From the NCBI GenBank assembly GCA_027451445.1, contig DAIDJG010000463.1, forward strand, positions 31,462 through 95,461: a stretch of 64,000 nucleotides of DNA, in the 5' to 3' direction. The position numbers and the translations under genes were made by a program. Below, piece after piece: positions 33,519 through 44,189 of the stretch (position 1 is the first letter of the stretch; each line of letters begins with the position of its first letter). Below the pieces are notes generated by a model. It was given only the letters and a program-made list of their open reading frames with translations, made no database searches and was not told the origin of the DNA. Source of the stretch: Singulisphaera sp. (GTDB taxonomy: Bacteria; Planctomycetota; Planctomycetia; Isosphaerales; Isosphaeraceae).

Positions 33519-36500
33519 ATGACGACGAGCACGGTGGACCGAACACTCGATCGCGCCAATGTAGAGCGTCGTACCCAAGCGATCGGTCGCCATCTTTTCG
33601 AGCAGATCGGGCAGGGGCCCACCATCTGGCAGCCTGCCTGGTGGGACGACCGGATGATGAATCTTACTCTCGGCGACCCCGAGGTGAAGGTTCAGCTCTT
33701 TCGCCTCACCGACGCCATGCCTGCGCTCCGGACGAAGGACGCCATCCGCCGGCACCTCGTGGAGTATCTGCTGGAGGCGGAGGATCGGCTCCCCTGGTTC
33801 ATGCGATTGGCCGTCGTCCTGGCGCATCCCCGTTCGCCGTTCGGCGGCATCGTGGCGGGCGTGGCGCGCTATGCGGCGACGCACATGGCGCGGCGTTTCA
33901 TCGCGGGTGCAACACCGGCAGAAGCGCTTCGCACGGTGTTGAAACTGAGGAAGCAGCGTGTCGCCTTTACCGCGGACCTCCTGGGCGAGGCGGTGATTAG
34001 CGAGGCCGAAGCCGAAGTTTATCAACAGACGTGTCTCGAGTTGATCCGCGGCCTGGCCTCGCCGCTGGCCTCGGAGCCGGAAATCCGGCAGATCGACCGC
34101 GACGACCGGGGTGCGATCCCACGGGTCAACCTCTCATTGAAGCTCACGAGTTTGACGGCTCGGTTCGACGCCCTCCATGCAGAAGCCACCGGACCCAGCG
34201 TGCTCGACCGGTTGCGGCCGATCCTACGTGCGGCGCGTGACTCGGGTGCCTATGTGCACGTCGATATGGAGCAATATGCCCACAAAGACTTGACCTTCGC
34301 GCTGTTTCGATCGGTGCTGATGGAGCCCGAGTTCCGCGATTGGCCGAACGTTGGAATTGTCGGCCAGGCGTATTTGCCGGAAACGGAAGCCGACCTTCGA
34401 TCACTCGCGGAGTGGGCTCGGCGCCGGGGGACTCCGGTCACGGTCCGTTTGGTCAAGGGCGCGTACTGGGACTACGAGGTGCTGCGAGCACAGCAACTCG
34501 GATGGCCGATCCCGGTGTTTCTCGAGAAGTGGGGGACGGACGCGTGTTACGAGCGTTGCTCGCGGATCTTGCTGGAACAGCATGACGTGCTGCGTCCGGC
34601 ATTCGGTAGCCACAACGTGCGCAGCCTCGCCCACGCGATGGCGCTCGCGGAGTTGCTGGGGGTGCCGGATGAGAGCTTCGAGATTCAGATGCTCTATGGC
34701 ATGGGCGGCCCGATTCAGGAGGCCGTCGTGGCTGGCGGTCACCGCGTGCGGGTCTACACGCCCTATGGTGCGATGCTCCCGGGTATGGCTTACCTGGTGC
34801 GCCGGCTGCTCGAGAACACGTCGAACGAATCATTTCTCAAGGCGAGTTTTACCGAACATGCACGGATCGAGGACCTTTTGCGCGATCCCGAGGAGGTGGA
34901 AGCCATGTTGATCCGCAAGCGACGCGCCAGTGTACCCGTCGCGAAGGTCGAATTGCCGCCGTTCCGCAACGAGCCGCCGACGGACTTTACGCGCGAAGAA
35001 AACCGCACGGCGATGCGCGCTGCTCTGGCAACTGTGCGCTCGGAAATCGCCCGGCAACAGCGCTTTCCGCTAATTGTGGGCGGCCAGGAGATCTGGACCG
35101 ACGATTCGCTCGAGTCGCGTAACCCCGGAGATTCGTCATGCGTGCTGGGACGAACGGCCAGGGCGCGTGCCGAGCAGGCCAGCGCGGCCGTGAACGCGGC
35201 AAGGCAGGCGTTTGGCCCCTGGGCTTCGACGGAACCTGGCGCGCGCGCGGCGGTTCTCGTACGCGCCGCCGAGATTCTGCGGCGGAGGCGGTTTGAACTG
35301 GCCGCATGGGAGGTTTATGAGTGCGGCAAGCCCTGGCAAGAAGCCGATGGCGACGTGAGCGAGGCCATCGACTTCTGCGAGTTCTACGCCCGTGAAATGA
35401 TCCGGTTGGGACGGCCGGCGCATCGGGATGTGCCCGGTGAAACGAACGCCATCGAGCACATCGCGCGCGGCGTGGTCGTAGTGATTCCACCCTGGAATTT
35501 TCCTCTGGCGATTCCAACGGGCATGACCGTGGCCGCGATCGTTGCCGGCAATACCGTGGTGCTCAAGCCGGCCGAGCAGTCCCCGATCATGGCTTATCAC
35601 CTCGTCCAGGTTCTCAAGGAAGCAGGCTTACCGGCGGGCGTTCTGAACTACTTGCCGGGTGTCGGGGAAGAGGCCGGACAGGCGCTCGTGGACAATCCCG
35701 ACGTAAACCTCATTTCCTTTACGGGCTCGCGCGCGGTTGGACTCGAAATCTATCGGAGAGCCGCCGAAGCGAAGCCTGGTGTTGATCATGTGAAACGTGT
35801 CATCGCGGAGATGGGCGGCAAAAACGCCATCATCATCGACGACGATGCCGACCTGGATGAAGCGGTCGTCGGCGTGCTCCACAGCGCGTTCGGTTACGCG
35901 GGCCAAAAATGCTCGGCCTGTTCGCGGGTCATCATTCTGGACGGGGTTTACGACCTGTTCGTCGCGCGTCTGACAGAAGCGGCGCATGCCCTGACCGTGG
36001 GCCCCGCCGACGACCCGGAGACCGTGATCGGTCCGGTCATCGACGCCGAGGCGCGTCGTCGGATCGAGCGCTACGTTGAGATCGCGAAGGGCGAAGGGCG
36101 CATGGTTGTTGCGGTCGATCCCGGGACCCTGGCCGCTGTCGGAAATTTCGTGGGCCCGCACATCGTGGCGGACGTCCGGCCGGAGGCTCGCGTGGCCCAG
36201 GAAGAGATTTTTGGTCCGGTGCTCGCAGTCCTTCGCGCCAGGGACCTCGACGAAGCCCTACGAATTGCCAACGGGACCGAGTATGCGCTCACGGGTGGCT
36301 TCTACTCGCGGAGCCCAGCTCATATCGCTCGGGTTCGCCGTGAGTTCGTCGTCGGCAACCTCTATGTGAATCGGGGCATCACGGGTGCACTTGTGGACCG
36401 TCAGCCTTTCGGCGGTTTCAAGCTTTCCGGCATCGGAACCAAAGCGGGTGGGCGCGACTATCTGCTCGAATTCCTTTTGACCCGCACGGTGACCGAAAAC

Positions 36501-36575
36501 ACGATGCGACGAGGTTTCGCGCCGTCGACCGCGGACGACGTTCAAGCCGGCAACGAGTCTCCTCAGCCTGCCTGA
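33519..36575 (+). CDS. putA: Bifunctional proline dehydrogenase / L-glutamate gamma-semialdehyde dehydrogenase
   Basis: 1018 residues from the ATG at 33519 (CGGGAG ~8 bases upstream). Residues ~40-470 are the FAD-dependent proline dehydrogenase barrel (VNLSLKLTSLTARFD, VHVDMEQYAHKDLTFALFRS, TVRLVKGAYWDYEVLRAQQL, GSHNVRSLAHAMALAELLG). Residues ~510-1000 are the NAD-dependent aldehyde dehydrogenase (VVVIPPWNFPLAIPTGMTVA, LISFTGSRAVG, IAEMGGKNAIIIDDDADLDE, catalytic Cys798 in AGQKCSACSR). It oxidises proline to glutamate. The N-terminal ribbon-helix-helix repressor domain of enteric PutA is absent, so it is a catalytic-only form. Its 3' end overlaps the convergent YbaK-type gene by 13 bp. Confidence 0.96.
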   Translation: MTTSTVDRTLDRANVERRTQAIGRHLFEQIGQGPTIWQPAWWDDRMMNLTLGDPEVKVQLFRLTDAMPALRTKDAIRRHLVEYLLEAEDRLPWFMRLAVVLAHPRSPFGGIVAGVARYAATHMARRFIAGATPAEALRTVLKLRKQRVAFTADLLGEAVISEAEAEVYQQTCLELIRGLASPLASEPEIRQIDRDDRGAIPRVNLSLKLTSLTARFDALHAEATGPSVLDRLRPILRAARDSGAYVHVDMEQYAHKDLTFALFRSVLMEPEFRDWPNVGIVGQAYLPETEADLRSLAEWARRRGTPVTVRLVKGAYWDYEVLRAQQLGWPIPVFLEKWGTDACYERCSRILLEQHDVLRPAFGSHNVRSLAHAMALAELLGVPDESFEIQMLYGMGGPIQEAVVAGGHRVRVYTPYGAMLPGMAYLVRRLLENTSNESFLKASFTEHARIEDLLRDPEEVEAMLIRKRRASVPVAKVELPPFRNEPPTDFTREENRTAMRAALATVRSEIARQQRFPLIVGGQEIWTDDSLESRNPGDSSCVLGRTARARAEQASAAVNAARQAFGPWASTEPGARAAVLVRAAEILRRRRFELAAWEVYECGKPWQEADGDVSEAIDFCEFYAREMIRLGRPAHRDVPGETNAIEHIARGVVVVIPPWNFPLAIPTGMTVAAIVAGNTVVLKPAEQSPIMAYHLVQVLKEAGLPAGVLNYLPGVGEEAGQALVDNPDVNLISFTGSRAVGLEIYRRAAEAKPGVDHVKRVIAEMGGKNAIIIDDDADLDEAVVGVLHSAFGYAGQKCSACSRVIILDGVYDLFVARLTEAAHALTVGPADDPETVIGPVIDAEARRRIERYVEIAKGEGRMVVAVDPGTLAAVGNFVGPHIVADVRPEARVAQEEIFGPVLAVLRARDLDEALRIANGTEYALTGGFYSRSPAHIARVRREFVVGNLYVNRGITGALVDRQPFGGFKLSGIGTKAGGRDYLLEFLLTRTVTENTMRRGFAPSTADDVQAGNESPQPA

Positions 36576-37060
36576 CGATGCGAATCGCGGCGTTGCCGGG
36601 GCGTCGTGGGAATCGCGAATCGGGCTCGGATCGGAAGTTCGAGGGCCTCGAAATCGCGGTAGCGCATGCGCAAAGCTTCATGCCGGCAATTGGCGACGAA
36701 GACGATCTCGGATCCGCCCGCCAGGCTCGCGTCGACGACGGTCGTCAGGCCGTAAAGAGTGCCAAAGGGCGGAAGCGCTCCGCGCTCGCAATCCCCGAAA
36801 ATCATGGAGGCTTCGTCTTCCGTAGCCAGTTCGATCGATTGCCCGTCGAGGACCTCCGAGAGCCGGTGCCAGTCGATCCGAGAAGTCGCCGGTAAGACGG
36901 CGAGGCTGTAGCGAGTTCCTGACCGCACCAGAACCGCCTTCGCCACGGTGCGACCCGAGACGTGCAGGCTCTGAGCAAACCGAGTGGCCGATGCGACGGG
37001 CGGGTGGAGGAGCGTTTGGAACCAGACGCGACGACTTTGAAGGTAGTCCCGGATGCACAT
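36563..37060 (-). CDS. YbaK/EbsC-type aminoacyl-tRNA deacylase domain protein
   Basis: 165 residues, ATG at 37060. A single YbaK/ProX editing domain: a hydrophobic strand-rich core with the lysine in SGRTVAKAVLVRSGTRYSLA, then LAVLPATSRIDWHRLSEVLD and CERGALPPFGTLYGLTTVVD with the GxxPPFG-type loop. Relatives hydrolyse mischarged tRNAs (Cys-tRNAPro, Ala-tRNAPro) or act on D-amino-acid adducts. The C-terminal tail is Arg-rich and overlaps putA in the opposite sense. Specificity cannot be told from sequence. Confidence 0.85.
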   Translation of the reverse strand: MCIRDYLQSRRVWFQTLLHPPVASATRFAQSLHVSGRTVAKAVLVRSGTRYSLAVLPATSRIDWHRLSEVLDGQSIELATEDEASMIFGDCERGALPPFGTLYGLTTVVDASLAGGSEIVFVANCRHEALRMRYRDFEALELPIRARFAIPTTPRQRRDSHRQAG

Positions 37061-37210
37061 CTTCGGCGGTCTCCACGGAAAAGAGAGGATGCTCGATTAT
37101 AGTCTATATAGTGAAAATGGGAAACGTGGGGGGTCTGTTTTGTTGCGCTTTCCAGGCGACACGAAGCGCGGTTCTTGGAACATCGCACGGAGAATCTCTG
37201 TCAAACATTA

Positions 37211-37238
37211 TTGAGATAACGCGAATGGACGGTATGAT
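37211..37238 (+). promoter_or_regulatory. Sigma-70-type promoter of rnpB
   Basis: TTGAGA (37211-37216), a 16-bp spacer and TATGAT (37233-37238), five of six matches each to the -35 and -10 consensus. The G at 37246, 8 bases after the -10 box, is the first base of the RNA's P1 helix, so promoter and RNA end agree. Confidence 0.75.
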
Positions 37239-37245
37239 GGATGTT

Positions 37246-37677
<432 letters not shown>

Positions 37678-37929
37678 TTTTCGAGTGTTCCGTTGAAGTG
37701 GGTTGCGTTGAACCGTAGTTCCTCAATCAGGCAGGCTTCGTGAAAGCATAGGAGGCTCGCTTTTTTAGGGTGTCAGTCGCAAGCAATTGGATGATGTTCT
37801 GGAGAAGCATTCGCACGCTTCACATTTTTCCCCTTGCCCTGCGAGTGGTCGCCTGCTATGATGGATGCATCGGGTCACGGAAAGAAAGCGGGCGACACTC
37901 GATGCGGTCAGCGTGAGGAGAGTCGAATC

Positions 37930-38205
37930 ATGGATACGGAGATGATTGTCACTGGTGCGATCATCGACTCATGGGTCGAACCTGCTGGACCGGTTGATCG
38001 CGGATCGCGTTTGGTCCTTCAAGTGGCACCGCAGGGACGGCCAAAAGAAATGATGATCGTGGAGGCGAACGCATCGCTCGTGCCCGACCGCGATTGGTTA
38101 GAGGACCTGGGTGAAAACCTGTGCCATGGCAGCCCGGTCGCCGCCGTTGGCCGGCTCACGTTGTCCGGCTTCTTCTCCGCGAGTCGCCTCCATCTCGCGC
38201 GTTAG
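37930..38205 (+). CDS. Small hypothetical protein (91 aa)
   Basis: ATG at 37930 with GAGGAG 9 bases upstream (37915-37920), a strong start. The sequence is strand-rich (MIVTGAIIDSWVEPAGPVDR, GSRLVLQVAPQGRPKEMMIV, SPVAAVGRLTLSGFFSASRL), which could suit a small OB-like or barrel fold, but no family is recognised. It stands alone between rnpB and the DD-peptidase gene, with ~186 bp before the latter. Confidence 0.65.
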   Translation: MDTEMIVTGAIIDSWVEPAGPVDRGSRLVLQVAPQGRPKEMMIVEANASLVPDRDWLEDLGENLCHGSPVAAVGRLTLSGFFSASRLHLAR

Positions 38206-38391
38206 TCCGGCTCCCGTCCAGGTTTGTCTGGGCCTTCGCTTCGCATTTCATAGCTGCCCTCTTGACCCTCCTTTCTGATGCTTCTACAACCTCATGGTCG
38301 TGCCAGTAGTCCATGATGGCGCTGTGGCCGGGATGAGCGTTGCCTGAGGCAGAAGCTCGTCCGCTTGGCGGTCAGAAGGAGGCAGTACCGG

Positions 38392-39975
38392 GTGCGTTCG
38401 GCATTTCCTATCGCATTTCTGCTGACGTGGCTTGTTTCCAGCACTCACGCCCAAGATACCCTTGAGTCACGCGTCTCGGCGGTGCTGAAGAACGCTGAAT
38501 TCCAGCATGGCCACTGGGGTATCCTCGTCGTCGACGCAAAGTCCGGAAAGCCGCTGTTCGAGCGCAATCCGGACGAGATGTTCGCGCCGGCGTCCGTCAC
38601 GAAGCTCTTCACAACGGCCGCCGCTCTCTCCGAATTGGGGGCCGATTATCGGTTCAAGACGCCCGTCGTGCGGCGTGGTGAGGTTGAGACGAAAACGGGC
38701 GTTCTGCGGGGCGACCTGATCTTGATTGCGCAGGGTGATCTGAGTTTCGGAGGCCGGACTGGATCCGAGGGAAATCTCGTCTTCGAGGACGGCGACCATA
38801 CCTACGCCAACGGCAATTACACTGCAAGCGTTGTACCGACCGAGCCGCTGGCCGGGCTCGACCACCTTGCGCGCGAGGTCCAGGCATCGGGGATCAAGGA
38901 GATTACCGGCGATGTGATTGTCGACGATCGTCTCTTCGAACTGTCGCAGAGTACGGGAAGTGGCCCATCACACGTCTCTCCCATCAGCATTAACGATAAT
39001 GTGGTGGACGTTGTGGCAATCCCTGGGGCGAAAGCCGGCGAACCGGCGGCGGTCAAACTGGTTCCTGAGTCGGCATTTGTGTCGTTCGACGCGCAGGTTG
39101 AAACCATCGGGCAGGACGAGAAGCCTTCGATTTCCATTCAATCGGTCGGACCACGTCGATTCGCGGTTCGGGGCAAGGTTCCGGTTGGTCATAAACCCGT
39201 TGTCAAGATTTACGAGGTCGAGGAACCTGCCGCGTTTGCACGCACACTCTTCATCGAGCGACTGCGAAAGCACGGAATCCGTGTGGATTCGGCTTCGATC
39301 GGAGATAACGCGCACGAGCGACTCCCGTCGCGCGATGAAGTTGCAAAGCTGCCCAGGGTGGCCGAGTACATTTCTCCGCCGTTTCGCGAATACGTTCGCG
39401 TGATACTCAAGGTCAGCCACAATCTCCACGCGAGTACACTGCCACTGCTTCTCGCAGTCCGTCACGGTGAGCGCACACTGGCGGCCGGTCTGAAACGGGA
39501 GGGGGATGCGTTGAGTGCGCTCGGCGTGGATCCCAAGGCGGTTTCGTTTGGCGGTGGCGCGGGAGGCGCACGGGCCGACCTTGTTACGCCTCGAGCGACC
39601 GTGGCGCTCTTGCGAGCCATGGCAGGCCGGGCGGATTTTCCCGCCTATGACGCGGCGTTGCCGGTGCTCGGTCGCGACGGCACCTTGGCCAAGGCCGTGA
39701 ACCCCGACAGCCCGGCTCGTGGCCACGTTCGAGCCAAGACAGGAACTTACTGGGTCACCGATCTCCTCAACGGCAAGGCGATCCTGACCAGCAAGGCACT
39801 CGCCGGCTACCTGGAGACGGCCTCAGGGCGACTGCTGGTGTTTGCCTTCTTCGTCAATAATGTATCCCTGGACGCCAAAGGCGACGCCGTGAACGAAGCC
39901 ACGAACGCCGCTGGCCAGTTGCTGGGCTCGCTCTGCGAGGTGTTTTACGCGTCTGATACCGAAGCCAAGCCTTGA
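38392..39975 (+). CDS. D-alanyl-D-alanine carboxypeptidase/endopeptidase (PBP4, peptidase S13)
   Basis: 527 residues. The GTG at 38392 follows AGAAGGAGG (38374-38382) by 9 bases; the first ~20 residues are a signal peptide (AFPIAFLLTWLVSSTHAQ). All three penicillin-binding motifs are present: SVTK with nucleophile Ser68 and Lys71, SHN in VILKVSHNLHAST, and KTG in VRAKTGTYWVTDLLNGKA. The long insert between the first two motifs is typical of S13 enzymes such as DacB. It trims or cleaves peptidoglycan cross-links in the periplasm, which supports the presence of peptidoglycan in this planctomycete. It converges with the channel gene at 40032. Confidence 0.93.
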   Translation: MRSAFPIAFLLTWLVSSTHAQDTLESRVSAVLKNAEFQHGHWGILVVDAKSGKPLFERNPDEMFAPASVTKLFTTAAALSELGADYRFKTPVVRRGEVETKTGVLRGDLILIAQGDLSFGGRTGSEGNLVFEDGDHTYANGNYTASVVPTEPLAGLDHLAREVQASGIKEITGDVIVDDRLFELSQSTGSGPSHVSPISINDNVVDVVAIPGAKAGEPAAVKLVPESAFVSFDAQVETIGQDEKPSISIQSVGPRRFAVRGKVPVGHKPVVKIYEVEEPAAFARTLFIERLRKHGIRVDSASIGDNAHERLPSRDEVAKLPRVAEYISPPFREYVRVILKVSHNLHASTLPLLLAVRHGERTLAAGLKREGDALSALGVDPKAVSFGGGAGGARADLVTPRATVALLRAMAGRADFPAYDAALPVLGRDGTLAKAVNPDSPARGHVRAKTGTYWVTDLLNGKAILTSKALAGYLETASGRLLVFAFFVNNVSLDAKGDAVNEATNAAGQLLGSLCEVFYASDTEAKP

Positions 39976-40031
39976 AGGACGAGTCGCGTCCCAACGTGCG
40001 ACCCGCCTTTCCCCGTAGAGCAAGTCCCGAT

Positions 40032-43000
40032 TCATTCGTCCACGACGCAACGGTTCTCCACGGTCTCCTCCGGTAGGCGTACCGAACCGTAGCGGTGTGG
40101 AGCGTGCGTTGCGATCGTGCCGTGATCCACCCTCGGGTTACCGTTCGGTCCGGAGAAGAAGGACAGAGCGGAGTCACCCACCGGCTTGACGATAAACTCC
40201 TGGGACGGGATGGGGATTTCGATGCCACTGTCTTTGAATCGTCGCTGAACTTGACCGAGTAGCCGGTGTTTCACTCGCCCCACCAGGCTCGGGTCGGGAA
40301 CGTGGACGTCCAGCGCGAACGTCAAGTAGGAGTCACCGAACTCCACGAGCAGAGACACCGGGACAGGGTTGCGCAAAACGTCCGGGTCGTCAAAGGCGAT
40401 CTTCAGGAGCAGGTCGGATACCCGGTCCGGATCGTTGCCGTGTGCCACCTTCACTCGAATCGAAGTGTGGAGAATTTTGTCCTTTAACGTCCAGTTCACT
40501 ACGTCGCCTGTAATAAACGCGCGATTGGGAACGATCATGCTCTGGTTATCGCCGTTGTTGATTGTTGTTGCACGAATGTTGATGCGATCCACCTGGCCCG
40601 ACATCCCATTGACGGTAACGATGTCGCCAACCCGGATCGGCCGCTCAAGGAGCAAAATGATTCCACAAACAAAATTCGAGATGACTTCTTGAAGCCCGAA
40701 CCCAATCCCGACCCCCAGCGTCGCGAGCGCCAGGCCGATTTGGCTCGGTCCGAGATGCACCGCAGAGAGGGCGATGAGGAGCCCCATGCCAAGGACCAAA
40801 TACCGGCACAGCGTTAGCACGGCGAATCGAATTCCAGGATCATCCGATACCCGGGGGAAGACAATTACTTCAAAGAATGTGTGCATGTGGCGCCAGATCG
40901 CCGCGGTCAGCAACACGACCAGGACGGCCTCCGTGATCTCGCCCACGGTGACTCCAGCTCGGAAGACTCGCAGTTCACCCAGATAATGGAAGAGCGACCA
41001 ATCGATCCCCCAAATCCAGGCACACATCGCCAGGCCCAACACCGGCACAAGGTAGCCGCTCAAGCGTCGAAGTCGAACTGGGAGGTCTGTCGGTTCGCTC
41101 AGAGCATTGTTGACAGCTCCGGACTGAGTCGGGGACTGATCCGCTCGCACCCAGCGCCACGCCTGGTGGTCAATGGCGCGGAGGAGCAAACGATAGATGC
41201 CGAAGCAAACCGCAACGACCACCATCGATTGCAGGGCTCCCGCTCCGAGGCGATGGGCCGTGAAGCTGTAGCCGAGTCCATCGAGTGCCACGGCGGCGGT
41301 GATGAACGCAAGGAGTGCCCCCGAAAGGGTTCTCCGTCGTTGATACACCCAGCCCCAGCATTGCGGAGAATGCACGAGCCATTCCACGAGGGGGGAATGA
41401 CTGCGCCTGAGAAAGAAAACCACGGTCCAAATCACAAGCCCGAAGCTAAGGTCAAGCAATCGGCTGATCGATGAAGCGGTTACGGGTCTCCCCGAGATGG
41501 TGAGCAGTCCTTGCTTCAGGATGTTACTGGGAAGCAACAGCACGGTCGCACCGATAACAAGCACCATGAACGCTCTGCGCAGTTGTTGGGAGACGTCCGG
41601 AGGAAGTCTCAGGACGGCTTCCGCCCAACCTCCAGGGCGGAGGGTCCATCGTCCGATGTTGTAGCTCGCGAGAACTGCCGCAAGCACAGAAATGACGGGG
41701 ACGGCAATCAGCGCCATCCCGCGCGGCCAGGGTGCTTGCCATGCAGCGACCGCGATCAAAACCACATAAAGCGGCCAGATCAATGCGGAAAGAATTCCGT
41801 AAAGAATGCAAACTAGTTCCTGTGCCGTCATTCTCGAAACGCAGTGGCCGTGCCTGTACCCTCCCAGCCAGCATTGGAGCCGAAAGAACGGCCATGGGAC
41901 TACGCCGAGGAAACCGGCGAGAATCAAGAAAGCGATCCTGGTCTTTCCCCAGGCAGAACTGTCAACGAGATCGGCTTTGAGCCGCATAAGCGATTTGACG
42001 ACTAAGACGCCTTCACGCTCTGCTTGAGTGAACGAGATTAGGCCAATAGGTTCCTGGTCTCGGACCCAAAAAATGTGCGTTTGTATGAAGCCGTACTGCT
42101 CCTCCAAAGTATGAAGCCTGCGCTGGATTTGGGTATGAATTTCTTCCGCCGTGACGGCGAGTCGCTCAAGGTACTTCTTACGCTTCTGCAGCAGCTCGAT
42201 GTGCTTCCGCTCCAACTCGTCGAACAGTGCGTTCGCCTGGGGATGTCGGGCTTTTGGCAGTGTCTCGAGGAGCGCCTCGAGCTCAAAGCGATCATCGCGC
42301 GGGTCATTGATCAGCGACAGTTCGACACTGCTCAAGGAGTTCTCAATCAGGGTGAGACGCTCGGTGACGGAGGCGAGCTCATTCTTTATGATTCGATCAC
42401 GTTCGGGACCGATCCGCCGAAAATCGTTGTTCAGGCGGAGCGCGTCGAGATGGCTGACTCGGCCGTCTTGGAGCAGTTTTTTAATTTGCGCGTAATCGGA
42501 GGCTGCCTGGTCGGCCTTCTCGCGTTCGTCGTCCGGGGACGAGAACTGGCTGGCAGCGACCGCGGTCTCTCCCTTGAGTACCCGTGCCTCGAGCTCCAGG
42601 AGATCGGCCGTGCGACGAGCGCGATAGCGCTCGAGTGGGTCACTCAGTTTCCCGGCGCGTTTTTCCTCGCTTGCCGCGGCTTTCTCCAGGTCGTTTTCCT
42701 GCTTCGTCGCCAGCTCCCGATAGCATTTTTGCATCCCCTCCAACGTTAGCTTTGCGAGCTCAACGTGGGTCTTGGCAAGTTCGATCGCCAGGCTGTCGCG
42801 GTCGGCCGTTTTTTCCTCAAGCGCGATCAGCGCTTCCTGTCCCATCAGCCGTTCGGAGTCGACGCACAACTCCCATTCAAGATTGATGAGTTGTTCGATG
42901 AGGAATTCTTTGGCTTCCTTCGAGTTTGCAGAGGCGATGGCCGCCTGGAGTTCGGCTCGCCGTGCCTTGGCCGCGACGACTTTCAGGTGACTGTTGTTGC

Positions 43001-43697
43001 GATCTGCACGGAGGGTCGCCAGCCGGGTTTCGCCCGCGTTGGATGATTCCGAGCGGCCCTTCTCAAGTTTGTCGGACCAGTCTTTGAAATCGTTCTGCGC
43101 CGCCTGGATCGCGTCCTTCATCGCGGTTCTTTCGGCATCGCTTAGCGCTCGGCCGCTCGCTCCGCGAAAGACCGCCGGAATCACGCTGCTGGGTTCCTTC
43201 AATGCTTTCTGGAGTGTGGCCTTTGTACGCTCGAGGTCAGCATCCAGAGTGGCCGACTGCTTCTCGGGGTTCACGTCGGGATGCTCGGCCTTTTCGCGCT
43301 CTTTCACAGCGTCGTCCCAGTCATTCAGCAATGTCACGCGCTTGTCAAACAGATCGCGAAGGGCCTTGGTCACGGGCGTGGCATTCTTATCATTGGGCGC
43401 AGGGAGAGCATCACGTTTTTTGATTGCCTCTGCCCGCGCCGCTTTCGAGTCTTTTGCCAGAGGGGCGGAATCTGATCTCATCGCATTCGGGTTCGAGGTC
43501 GCCCCCGCCTTGGGTCCCTCGATTTTTCCCGGAGGACCGCCTGCAAATGCGCGCGGAATGGCAGTGCTCGGTGATTGAGGCGAATTGCTTCGCGTTGCGG
43601 AAGCCGCCGTGTCCGATGGCTCGTCGCTCGCGCCGGTCGACACGAAGCACGCGAAAGAAACGACCCCAACGATGAATTTGACCCAGGTGGTTGCCAT
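40032..43697 (-). CDS. Large MscS/MscK-like mechanosensitive channel
   Basis: 1221 residues, ATG at 43697. Signal peptide (~1-24), a Pro/Ser/Ala-rich linker, then ~450 residues of coiled-coil-forming, Glu/Lys/Arg-rich periplasmic domain (for example ELQAAIASANSKEAKEFLIE). From about 590 there are around ten hydrophobic helices. The MscS core is near the C-terminus: LGVGIGFGLQEVISNFVCGI (pore helix), LLERPIRVGDIVTVNGMSGQ and NIRATTINNGDNQSMIVPNR. The layout is that of MscK/MscM, which gate K+ or solute release on hypo-osmotic shock. No C-terminal regulatory domain is seen beyond the MscS beta and alpha/beta parts. Confidence 0.92.
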   Translation of the reverse strand: MATTWVKFIVGVVSFACFVSTGASDEPSDTAASATRSNSPQSPSTAIPRAFAGGPPGKIEGPKAGATSNPNAMRSDSAPLAKDSKAARAEAIKKRDALPAPNDKNATPVTKALRDLFDKRVTLLNDWDDAVKEREKAEHPDVNPEKQSATLDADLERTKATLQKALKEPSSVIPAVFRGASGRALSDAERTAMKDAIQAAQNDFKDWSDKLEKGRSESSNAGETRLATLRADRNNSHLKVVAAKARRAELQAAIASANSKEAKEFLIEQLINLEWELCVDSERLMGQEALIALEEKTADRDSLAIELAKTHVELAKLTLEGMQKCYRELATKQENDLEKAAASEEKRAGKLSDPLERYRARRTADLLELEARVLKGETAVAASQFSSPDDEREKADQAASDYAQIKKLLQDGRVSHLDALRLNNDFRRIGPERDRIIKNELASVTERLTLIENSLSSVELSLINDPRDDRFELEALLETLPKARHPQANALFDELERKHIELLQKRKKYLERLAVTAEEIHTQIQRRLHTLEEQYGFIQTHIFWVRDQEPIGLISFTQAEREGVLVVKSLMRLKADLVDSSAWGKTRIAFLILAGFLGVVPWPFFRLQCWLGGYRHGHCVSRMTAQELVCILYGILSALIWPLYVVLIAVAAWQAPWPRGMALIAVPVISVLAAVLASYNIGRWTLRPGGWAEAVLRLPPDVSQQLRRAFMVLVIGATVLLLPSNILKQGLLTISGRPVTASSISRLLDLSFGLVIWTVVFFLRRSHSPLVEWLVHSPQCWGWVYQRRRTLSGALLAFITAAVALDGLGYSFTAHRLGAGALQSMVVVAVCFGIYRLLLRAIDHQAWRWVRADQSPTQSGAVNNALSEPTDLPVRLRRLSGYLVPVLGLAMCAWIWGIDWSLFHYLGELRVFRAGVTVGEITEAVLVVLLTAAIWRHMHTFFEVIVFPRVSDDPGIRFAVLTLCRYLVLGMGLLIALSAVHLGPSQIGLALATLGVGIGFGLQEVISNFVCGIILLLERPIRVGDIVTVNGMSGQVDRINIRATTINNGDNQSMIVPNRAFITGDVVNWTLKDKILHTSIRVKVAHGNDPDRVSDLLLKIAFDDPDVLRNPVPVSLLVEFGDSYLTFALDVHVPDPSLVGRVKHRLLGQVQRRFKDSGIEIPIPSQEFIVKPVGDSALSFFSGPNGNPRVDHGTIATHAPHRYGSVRLPEETVENRCVVDE

Positions 43698-44189
43698 CCT
43701 TGGACGCTCCTGGAGTATCCTGGTCTCGATCTTGGCTCGATGTGTGGTGGCTGGATCTTAGTCGGGCTGCACAGATCTCCATCGTGGGTGTCGGACGTGG
43801 TTGGGAGGTAGGCTAGCCCAAGTCCAATTTCACGGCAAGTTAGAAATCGAGTTGGAACCAGTGCCAATTCTGTTCCATGCGTGCATGCGTGCGTCTTGCG
43901 ATATCGCGTTGATTTCGGACCGTGGTTTAGAAGGGGAAGAAAAGTCGCAAAAACAAGGACTTCACGGCCATCCGGAACGACGATACTCTTGACGAGGCGT
44001 TCGCGTGCCCTATCATTCCAACACTCACAAATGGTGGGAAACCCAAGCGGACGCGCAGCTCACTCGTCTTAAACCATTCCGCTGAATGCGTGGATTAGGT
44101 AGTCAACCGTTGCGAGGCGCGCACTCTGGTCTCCCCTAGATCGCGTTTCGGCGGTTTTTTGATTGTTAGCCCATCGGCCTGGTGTTCGC
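43698..44189. other. Intergenic region, 492 bp, between divergent genes
   Basis: Contains a short microrepeat (GCGTGCATGCGTGCG near 43880) and an AT-richer stretch around 44155, but no recognisable RNA, riboswitch or promoter pair. In particular no cobalamin-riboswitch B12-box was seen before the CobB-like gene. Confidence 0.35.

Noticed and set aside
39976..40031. Bidirectional terminator between the DD-peptidase and channel genes
   Set aside because: Only a weak GTCGC/GCGAC stem is present and no T-run on either strand.
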